A DNA stretch of 64,000 nt from Xiphophorus maculatus (Eukaryota; Chordata; Actinopteri; Cyprinodontiformes; Poeciliidae): contig NC_036448.1 in assembly GCF_002775205.1 (NCBI RefSeq), positions 3,188,572-3,252,571 of the forward strand, given 5' to 3'. The position numbers and the translations under genes are program-made. Numbering within the stretch: the stretch's first letter is position 1; each line of letters begins with the position of its first letter. The notes under the pieces were generated by a model, which was given only the letters and a program-made list of their open reading frames with translations, made no database searches and was not told the DNA's origin. Below, one piece after another: positions 40,960-64,000 of the stretch.

Positions 40960-42215
40960 GGCAAGGTCATTTTACTTGCATAGCTCATTTTCAGCAACCA
41001 GGCAGTTCAAAGTGCTTAACAGGAAATAAGATTAGCCACCATATCTACATATCAGCTCTACATTTCGATTTTGACTCTGAACCCATCCAGTCACTGAACA
41101 GATGCAGAGAACAAATAAATGTGTAGATGTGCCAAAACGTCTTCCAACTGAACAGAAACAAAACTGAAGTTATCTTAGAAAACGATTATCTTAGAAATGA
41201 TCTAGATTGCACAGCTTCAGTTACTACAACTGAAAACCAGCGATCAGACCTAAAATCTGGGTGTAGTGATGAACTCTGATCTGAACCTTCAGAGTCATAT
41301 AAAGACAGTTACAAAGTCGGCCTTCTATCACCTGAAGAACATTTCCAGGATTAGAGGACTAATGTCTCAGCGAGATCTAGAGAAACTCATAATTTTTCTT
41401 TAGTTACATTGATTACTGCAGCAGTATCTTCTCAGGTCTGCCTAAAAAAAATCAATCCTCCATGGAGGATGGAGGAGCTTTAGCTGATTCAGAACGCTGC
41501 TGCTGGTGTTCTGACTAAAACCAGGAAGACAGAACATATCACCCCAGTTTTAAAGTCCTTACACTGTCTCCCTGTAGCTCAGAAAATAGACTTTAAAATA
41601 CTTGTGTTTGTTTAAACATGGTGCCCTGTGACAGACTGGCGACCTGTCCAGGGTGTATCCCGCCTCTCGCCTGAAAAGTTTGCTGGAGATAGGCACCAGC
41701 ACCCTTCCCAACCCCACTAGGGACAAGGGTGTACAAAAAATGGATGGATGGATATTTAAACATGGAGAAACAGCATCCAGCTTTTATGTACCATAAATTG
41801 CCTCGTAGTTTTCAGATACACTGTTTAAAAAAGCCCAGGTAGGAACAAGTGCTGCACATTAGCTTAAGCTATAAGCACCATGACATGAGCATGGGACTGC
41901 CGCGTTATTCAGTTTGTCTATGTTAATGTGTCCCTATCAAATAAACCTAATCAGATGAAAATAAACAAAAATTAGGAACAAACGTCCAGAAAACTGTAAA
42001 ACACTGTAACACTTACTTCCTTTAAATCTCAACTAAAAACCCACTTGTTTAGAATTGCATTTGAAACATAATCAGTTACGAATTTAATGGCACTTGACTT
42101 AATGTAATGTTTTGATTATTGATTCTATCACTTTGTGTTTTTGTGTTTGTTATGATGTAAAGCACTTTGAAATGCCTTGCTACTGAAATGTGCTATAAAA
42201 ATAACATTTGACTGA
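40960..42215 (+). mobile_element. 5'-truncated L2-type LINE (reverse-transcriptase 3' part and tail)
   Basis: From about 41120 the plus strand encodes, with breaks, VTKSAFYHLKNISRIRGLMS, 'IDYCSS', LPKK, QNAAAGVLTKTRKTEHITPV and SLHCLPVAQKIDFKILVF. This is the C-terminal part of L2-clade reverse transcriptases. After a nested insert, TAAAGCACTTTGAAATGCCT and ATGTGCTATAAAAATAA form the 3' end. A preceding fragment (GCAACCAGGCAGTTCAAAGT) may be a separate repeat. It is dead: frames are interrupted. Confidence 0.7.
41622..41754 (+). mobile_element. Short retroelement copy with 11-bp target duplication, nested in the L2 copy
   Basis: Contains GCCCTGTGACAGACTGGCGA, then CCTGTCCAGGGTGT and AACCCCACTAGGGACAAGGG, and ends in ATGGATGGATGGAT. 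Perfect TTTAAACATGG repeats flank it (41611-41621 and 41755-41765). The same unit recurs at 53585-53714. The GATG tail and target duplication show L1-style retroposition. Confidence 0.8.
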
Positions 42216-43480
42216 AATTTGATTGATTTGTATTGGGATCAAGGGTGTGGAACTCAGTGTTCTGTTGCTTCAGAATGAGGTGCGTTACCTGAATTGAAAC
42301 CCTAATTTTTCAGCTGCGTACAAAATGTGCCTGAAGAGCAAAGGGGCAGTTTCAATCTCACGGCAACAAGCTCTGCAGCTGTAACAGTACACAGATGTTG
42401 TTTTTGTTAGAACAACGATCCTGCTTGGCATATTTGGAGCCCCGGAGGATTTGATTTGATCAAAGGCTACTTGCTATTCCTTTCGAGGGAGCTTCGGAGA
42501 AAGAAGAAGGTATATTACTTTATTCAGAGAGCCTAACTGTAAACCGATGTATTAAAGTTAAAAAACAGAACATTTAGGAGTAGGAGTAAAATTTCATATT
42601 ACTAATTTTCCTCACCAGAGATGAGTGAAATAAACTGGGCTGGGACAGAACCAACTCCCAACTCCCTCTCCTGCCCCCCAACTGAACAATCCCAGTGTGT
42701 CACAGAGAGCCGGAGAAGAAGAATGCAGAAGAGACAGTTATATAATGACAAGGGTCCCGCCTGCATGGGGGAAGGGGCCTGGAGTAGCGGTCACACTGCA
42801 CTCACTTCCTGCTGTCACTCTGAATTTGTTGCAAGGCGAGGTCTAACTGAAATCATGCGATGTAGCACTGGCACACACACACGCAATCTCGTTTTTCTAG
42901 CAAAGACGTCCCACTGCTGATGAGAAGCTTTAGCAGGACTGCTAATGTCCTCATGTTTTAGTGACGAAGAGTTCTGCAGTAAACCTCCCAGAATGGACAG
43001 AGCTACGTGATGCAAACAACACTCAACTATGCTCTCCTTCTGACAGAATGAACACACAATCCTCCAATTGTCAGTGTGCTCCCACACCCCCCCTATTTGT
43101 CCACTCAATTAGCACCCCCTCCAATCCCACTTCGCTCCACCATACCAGCAGGAACACACACCCCGCTTGTTCTCAGCCACTCCATCCTCAAGCTGCCATA
43201 GCAACACTCGTAGCGAGTTTTTTTTTGGTCACGTCAGAGGGACTCCAGACACATCTGACAGTCTGTGTTTCTGATGATTCCCTGGAGGTGAACACTTTGT
43301 GCAGCATCTGCTCACTCATGTTGTCAGTGACACCTGTGCAGCTGGAGGCAGCGGGACACGTCACCAGAGTCCATAATTTATTATTAGCCCTTTAATGACA
43401 CACAAAGTCCTCTTTGGAGAGATTACACAAAAGAATGGGCTGCTTCCCACACATCTGGGCTAACACATCCCTGTGCGTGG
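42216..43480. other. Intergenic, low-repeat island with no identified gene
   Basis: Compared with its flanks, 42600-43450 is GC-balanced and free of recognisable transposons. Open frames here (for example 42961-43395, + strand, 144 codons) are rich in Ser, Thr and Pro and match no family I know. It could be regulatory sequence for a neighbouring gene, a long non-coding RNA, or an old unrecognised repeat. Confidence 0.35.
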
Positions 43481-43680
43481 GCATTTATCGTGAAAATTTC
43501 TTATAAGAATTTTGATTTATCATTGTCTTGATCAATTTATATTAATGTCAACAAACAAAACTGACATTATTGGAAATGTGTTTTTTTTAGTATTTTCTCC
43601 ACTATTCCGCAAATGTCAGTAAATCTGAAAATATAATTAAAGTTACTGTGTGCAATTTAGTGTTATAAATCACATTTCTT
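43481..43680. repeat. Dispersed repeat, copy 2 (partner at 34690)
   Basis: Contains TTTATCGTGAAAATTTCTTA, CAAAACTGACATTATTGG and ATAATTAAAGTTACTGTGTG in the same order and orientation as 34690-34890. Confidence 0.55.
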
Positions 43681-46467
43681 TAAATCTGCAGCATGTAACT
43701 TATCAAATATGGTATTTTTACATATTGGTTAAAACTATCACCATGTCATGACAGTTCCATATAAGACATGTAATCTGAAAAGATCGACCTCCTGACTTAA
43801 TCAAAACTAAATGTGTCGGAATTCATTGCTTGTGTGACGTTTCTTCTGTCCGGTAGTTTTGAATTCATTCCTGCACAAGAGACTGACAAAGTTTGAGCTA
43901 TGGTTCCAGATTCTGAATGGAGCCCCAACTTAACTAAAGAAACTCTAAATGTATTAATAATTTCATGAATAAGTTATTAATCATAGTTATTAATAATTAC
44001 ATAAGCCAAACAGTGATGCAAGTTTTGATTCCAAACACCATACTTTTCATATCTATTTGTGAAATGTGTTAAAAACAATGCATCAATCCTTCATCTTTGC
44101 TTCATCTTCATTGGATTGTGTCGGTCAATTGTATAAAAGGCTACTAAACTTTTACTGAAGTTTGAGGTTGTAACACAAAAACGTTTGAGAGACATGAATA
44201 CTAGACATATTTCAGAAAATTATGTAAAATCCAAACACCACCCAGCAGGTCAGAGGTGAAGAAAGAAGTTTAGAGTTCTCAGTTACAGAACAATCATGTT
44301 AGAAGAATGTCATCAGAGTTCACACTGATCATACGACATCAAAAAAATCTACAATAATAAGCAGAAAAGTATTGGAATGCTTCTTTTTTCTGCCAGTTCA
44401 ACCATTTCTTATATCCCTGATTCCGTCTTTATAAAACATTATTTAGTACAAACGCTCTTAAATACTGAGTACAGCGGCTTTTACAGGTTCAGAGGAACAA
44501 TCACATTTTAACAGTGAGTCAATATTTAACACCATTATAATTATAACATTATATACAAACATTCACAAAGGGTTTAAAATAAAGTTGATCCAAATTTCCC
44601 AAAGGAAACAGGTATTTTTTTAAATCAGGTCCTCATCATTTTAAAATGACTATGCAAACATTTCATGTTAAATCACCAAGATGCAGCTTCATAAGAAAAA
44701 AAAAAAATACTGGTTCTGAAACATCAAGACGTCAGGTCAGTTTATTTTAATCCAAAATGAACTGAAGTTTGTGCTTGAATCTGAATGGATTCTGGCTTGT
44801 GTCCCATGATTAAACATTTAGCACTCGGTTGTTGCTATGGAGCACTCATGAATTAAAAGCTGATAAGCTAGTCGTTGGCGTCATAGCATCGGGTAATATT
44901 ATTTCATTAACGAGACAAAGAGGCTGGTGAGAAGAAATAATGGAGCAGGAACTTCTTCATGCTAATTGTTCTTTATGGACCCGGTTCAGACTTGGCAGTA
45001 ACATTCACCTAAAAACGCTTCCTAAATGATCCGATCTGTTTCCAGATTGCTATCAAAATTTTAAAAAGTACTTAATCCCTTACAGATTTCTTCTGATTTT
45101 GCTTTTTTTGGTCACATTTAAAGGTGTCGTATCCAACCGTTTTAATATCAGTTGACATCAATCTGAGAAAATAATTTTAAAAGAAGGAAATTTTCATAAA
45201 CTCTGCATTTCTAAGAAGGAGAATAAATGAAATTCTCATTTTAAAGCTGGATTTCTTATTTACTCAGATTATCTTTGATACTAAAATTTGTTGATATTCA
45301 AAATCATAAAAGTGTGGCAAAGAAAGGTCAGAATACAAGAAATCTATACAGAATCCATGGCGACAAGCAGAACATCAGCTGGTCTCCTCATGTTTCTATG
45401 AAATCCCTAAAAACCTGAACTATAAAATAATCTTGAACACATTGGAGGTTTATGTGTGTTTTTTTTTTTTTTTACACTCACCTCACAAAAACAACAACCC
45501 ATACATGCACACATCTATTAGTGTATATCTTGATCATCTAGACTCTGTGCAGGACTGAAGTTTTTGTCAACTCTAACCACTGTTTTGCACCAATGCAATT
45601 ACATGGTTGCATAGCATTTTTTTCTCAGATCTAAATATTTATGTGAATTATAAAATAAACTGTCAGAAAAGGGCTTGAATCTGGAGAAACAGCTGACAAA
45701 CTTTCTGCTTAAAACATAGTTATTTAATATTAATGTGTTTGTTGTGACAATGACATTTTTGTTGTTTCATTGCCAATCATTTTGTATATAGAGCACTTTA
45801 GCCAACTGTGGTTTAGATGTTCTATATAAACGCAGTTATCTGTGACTTGATATAAATGAAAATATTTGTATATTATCTCCTGAAGGCTTATTGCACCTTA
45901 GTTTGGACCATTTGACTCTTACAGAAATATGACTGATTATGATGAACCAAAATAGATCTGACCAACCTGCTGCTTGTACTGTATTTGTCTTACAATAGAA
46001 AATTTTTGCCTAAAAATCTACCTCCAGCTAGACACATAGATTAGTCATTAATTTAGTTTTTATTAGCGTTTTCTTAAAACCAGAAGAATCCAATGTGGAG
46101 CTTATATCCCGAGTCATGGGTGGACCTTTAACTGAGTGTTTGTGTTCAGACTACAACGCAAATAAGATTGAACATATACCGAGAAATCAGATGGTGACCA
46201 GAATCTGATTATTTTTATAGTTTGATGGTCAGAAATTAAAAAAATCTGGTCTGCTTCCATTCACATATTTAAGTGCTTCCGGGTCTAACAATAGTCCTCG
46301 GTTACTGAGGAAAAAAGACTCAAAGTTAGCTATTTTCCTTCCCAATGAGGTGTTAAACACATTCATGGGAATTGCAAAAATTTGTGAGAAATATTTAAAA
46401 ACAGAGATGCTTTCTTTAGTATGTTGCTTCTTCTTTCTTCCTGAATTTGGAAAAATTGGAGTTAAGG
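43681..46467. other. Intergenic AT-rich sequence, nothing identified
   Basis: About 2.8 kb without a frame of interest or recognised repeat terminus. Human synteny places TFDP2 between ATP1B3 and GK5, but I found no E2F-dimerisation-partner sequence here on either strand. Confidence 0.5.
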
Positions 46468-46472
46468 CACTG

Positions 46473-47324
46473 CAGGGTTTCCCACAGAAAACTTGCTAAG
46501 CCCGGTGGTCGGGGTGCGGAGGCGGTCCACCGTGTTTTTGTATTAAAAGATGTTAAGCAGACAGGAAAAGTAAAAATGTTACTATGTTACGGGAAGACAT
46601 CGCCAGTGAAACAATATTTCGTTCATTAACCACTAAAGCTCCGGCCAACCGGGAACACATAATAAACCTTATCAGCGCACACAGAGCCGGGCGCTGGGCG
46701 GCGTGTTGAGATGGAAAAGCTGCACAAAATTCTTTGACCACAAATATAAATCATTCTCACCACTCGCTCAACAGACCTCTGAAAGCGCCACTACAAGCTA
46801 TTCCTGCGGTTCACGTAGAAACCAGAGCTAACGCGGTGGGGTTTAAACTCCTACTTTGATCAAAAACTCTGGAAAGACAAATAATTCCTCACTGGGGGTC
46901 GATGTAAATATCCATACAGGTCAGCCTGTGTCCAGTTTGAGTAAAAGGAGGTGCGAGGGATCTGCACTGAGGTAAACTTAAGACATCCAGCTGCTGCAAC
47001 GCGCACAGGCAACGCGCAGAGGCAACGCGCACAGGCAACGCGCAGAGGCGCCAGTGGTGTGATTGGTCCAGCTTTAAATGCATAAACTATAAAACTATCT
47101 TCTATAAACATATCTTTTAGGAATAAATCTTCTCCGCCAGTGAAACGCTCAGAGCAACAGAGACGCTTACAATGTGGCTTAAAAAAAAAAAAGACAAAAA
47201 GAAGAAGCGACTTTTAATTTATTATTATTTTCCTAAAAACATAATCAAGAAAGGCTTAGCCTGGCATTGGTGCTCGTAAAGCATGGCGGGTGGCCAGGCC
47301 TATAATATACTGGGGGAAACCCTG
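46473..47324. mobile_element. 852-bp hAT-like non-autonomous element
   Basis: Inverted ends CAGGGTTTCCCACAG and (reverse complement of the right end) CAGGGTTTCCCCCAG flank the element. CACTG lies directly outside on both sides (46468-46472 and 47325-47329). CAGGGTTTCC is a common hAT terminus; the 5-bp duplication is short for hAT, whose usual length is 8. The interior is GC-rich for this region and holds a 13-bp minisatellite. No transposase is encoded. Confidence 0.75.
46996..47047. repeat. 13-bp minisatellite, four units
   Basis: GCAACGCGCACAG and GCAACGCGCAGAG alternate twice (C, G, C, G at unit base 11). It is inside the 852-bp hAT-like element. The alternation suggests duplication of a 26-bp dimer. 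Confidence 0.9.
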
Positions 47325-47329
47325 CACTG

Positions 47330-48013
47330 CGATCTCTATGAGGAACATATAGCGGCTCAGGAAGCTAACAGTGCTAACTGCTAATATGAGATGCTAATGA
47401 TGGTTGAAAACATTTGACTTCAATAATGTATTTGCTTTAAATGACTAAAACCCCATTTTACAGCATTCCTCACACACAGTGTTGATATAATCAATATCTG
47501 ACTGCTAGCGATAAATAGATGAGAGAAAATTTAGCACTATTCGGTTAGCTTCTTTTTTTTTAGTTCCCAAAGAGAAACTGGAATTTGCTACGGTTGCTTT
47601 CAGCAAGTCAAAGCTCTAAATGAAAAGTCAATAGTTTCTGGTCGGTACTAGCAGAGTTAAGCTAGTAGCTGAGGTTGTTCATGCTTAGCTTCATGATCTG
47701 ATCCCCCGGTTTGGTTATTAGTGCCAGGTATGAACAGGGGCTTAGATCAGTTCTGACTTCCCTAGAAAGCTCAGAAGATTTTCATTTTCAAGTAACTTTT
47801 GGTCCATTGTACACCTTCCACCAGGTCTCCACCTGCTGCAGCTTTAAGTACCATGTCTTTAAATTACGCGGACCATGATTCACACAGATAAAGTTATATT
47901 CATTTGAAGGCACAGCTGATGGCGGTTAGCTCTGCGTTTCACGTGTACTCAGCAGCTATTGTGTCGTTTCCATTGGTTCTGGTCCAGACCCTTCCTGTTG
48001 GTGCGTCCCACAG
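47330..48013 (-). other. gk5: gk5 3' flank / possible 3' untranslated region
   Basis: Between the hAT-like element and the gk5 stop codon there is no further gene. The 3' end of the gk5 transcript probably lies here; its polyadenylation site was not pinned down. Confidence 0.4.
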
Positions 48014-62831
<14,818 letters not shown>

Positions 62832-63468
62832 CAGATGAGTTAACAAAAAGAAAACCCTAATTAGGTGTGTCGAGTGTTTCTCAGAGGAATCCCGGGTCCT
62901 CCATGGTCAGCTCCCACCGGCTCTGTTTTGAGCCTGGGCGGATGGTGGGACTGTAACTCGAACCCTGGACTTTGGTTTCTTTGAACTTCCAGTTCCAGTC
63001 CAACCTGCTCAGAAACAAACATAGTGCGGCAGATTACATTTCCGGGCAAACAAAGCTACAATCTGCTCTAATAACATACCGACATCCTGGAAAAAGCTAA
63101 CACGATTACGTATCCGGAGAGTCTCTACAGACTGGGTGGTGAATACATAGGGAAACTATTAGATTAGACTCAAGCTAAGGCTACATGGTTAGCTGTTAGA
63201 AATAGATATTTAAATGATTATTTGTTTAAAATGAGACTGTTATAAACCATTACATGCTACATGGATAGAGTTTACAACGTCGACGGTTGTCATTAAAGGA
63301 GGAATTCACAAACTGTTCAGTTGTAGTTTTCGCGTACGCACCTGAACAGCGCGCTCTCCCTGCCGGCATCCGTAGATTAGTGTAACACATGCGCAGTGTG
63401 TAGCATACGCTTAACTTGCATCTCTGACACGTGTGTTTTTCTGTCTACGCTTCCTGTTGGAGCATAAC
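62832..63468. promoter_or_regulatory. Shared (bidirectional) promoter region between gk5 and the next gene
   Basis: About 640 bases separate the two divergent start codons. CATGCGCA at 63388-63395 is an NRF1-like element and GACACGTGTG at about 63426 holds an E-box. The block 63340-63440 is CpG-richer than its surroundings. A GK5 leader intron in 62860-63060 is possible. Confidence 0.5.
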
Positions 63469-63483
63469 ATGGCAAAGAAACAA
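63469..63483 (+). CDS. First coding exon of an unidentified + strand gene (partial)
   Basis: ATGGCAAAGAAACAA is followed by the consensus donor GTAAGA, giving MAKKQ as a five-codon first exon. The context (A at -3, G at +4) is good. The rest of the gene lies beyond the window. Without the splice the frame reads on for about 20 codons and stops. I cannot name it; it does not begin like XRN1, the human neighbour of GK5. Confidence 0.4.
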
Positions 63484-64000
63484 GTAAGAATTGTATTTAT
63501 GTTCATATTAACTGCTGCTGGCGGCGTTTGTAGACAACGTAAGTGAACCGTTGTAAGTAAATCGTCAAGCTAACAAGTTAGCTTGTTATTTAGCAGCTTA
63601 GCTTAACAAAACATGGAACTTCTGCGTGAAAGGACTATTTTAGATATTAGAATTTCGTAACAAGTTAAATGTATTTTTTAGTGGCGGTAACTTTATTAAC
63701 TCTATTATTACTACCGTTCTATTACTTATAGACCTGTACGGTTTTTAGTCACTTTCTGAGACTACAGCTACAGATGGACGTATATTTAAACGTGTTAGCA
63801 AAATATTAGGAAACTTGGAACAAATTGCCATGCAGATCTCTGTTGGTGACATGCCTTATATTATTCCAGATTTATATGCATACATTTAATTAATACTTTT
63901 GTGAAGCTTTTTGGCTTCCTCATTTTTCAAACTCTGAAACAAAAGGACAATATTGTTTTGTGGGATCCAGGAGATGTTGAAAAAATCCAACAGGGAAATA
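63484..64000 (+). other. Presumed first intron of the unidentified gene
   Basis: AT-rich sequence with no frame or repeat that I recognise, running off the window end. Confidence 0.35.

Noticed and set aside
42961-43395. 144-codon plus-strand frame as a gene
   Set aside because: No domain, no splice support and no recognisable homologue; kept only as part of the unexplained island.

Overview
This is an ordinary stretch of vertebrate nuclear DNA, almost certainly from a ray-finned (teleost) fish. The evidence is: genes split by GT-AG introns; five recognisable vertebrate genes with short, fish-like introns; a repeat load typical of teleosts (decayed Tc1/mariner transposases, hAT- and piggyBac-like MITEs, L2-type LINE remnants, a tRNA-derived SINE, short retroelement tails ending in GATG repeats); and an AT-rich background. 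The species cannot be fixed from the window. A percomorph fish fits the repeat content, but that is inference.

Layout. (1) About 1-8.7 kb, + strand: the 3' part of agfg1, with ten coding exons visible and the ArfGAP zinc finger lying upstream of the window. (2) 11.07-13.23 kb, + strand: the complete four-exon F-box gene fbxo36, with an RFX-like X-box just before its start codon. (3) 13.2-17.5 kb: repeats, plus one orphan coding-like exon at 17.23 kb. (4) 17.59-22.52 kb, + strand: the complete four-exon cone-opsin kinase gene grk7. (5) 22.5-29.3 kb: convergent 3' ends of grk7 and atp1b3. (6) 29.29-38.64 kb, - strand: the complete seven-exon Na,K-ATPase beta-3 gene atp1b3. (7) 38.6-48.0 kb: a gene-poor interval with a truncated L2-type LINE, nested retroinsertions and an 852-bp hAT-like element. 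(8) 48.01-62.83 kb, - strand: the complete 16-exon glycerol kinase 5 gene gk5. (9) 62.8-64 kb: a probable two-way promoter and the first five codons of an unidentified + strand gene.

The genes do not form one pathway. AGFG1 acts in Arf/EH-domain endocytic traffic, FBXO36 in SCF ubiquitin ligases, GRK7 in cone photoresponse shut-off, ATP1B3 in the sodium pump and GK5 in the FGGY kinase family. Their order is informative. grk7-atp1b3-gk5 matches human 3q23, except that I see no tfdp2 between atp1b3 and gk5. agfg1 and fbxo36 both lie in human 2q36. The window therefore spans a junction between two human synteny blocks.

I found no convincing new biological system. The best second-look items are a perfect 26-bp-arm hairpin with a nearby 22-bp palindrome in a gk5 intron, a GC-rich 14-bp hairpin in another gk5 intron, nested transposons with readable target-site duplications, a four-copy TTAN-flanked MITE family, two degenerate tandem arrays, gk5 donor sites abutting microsatellites, and the orphan exon before grk7.
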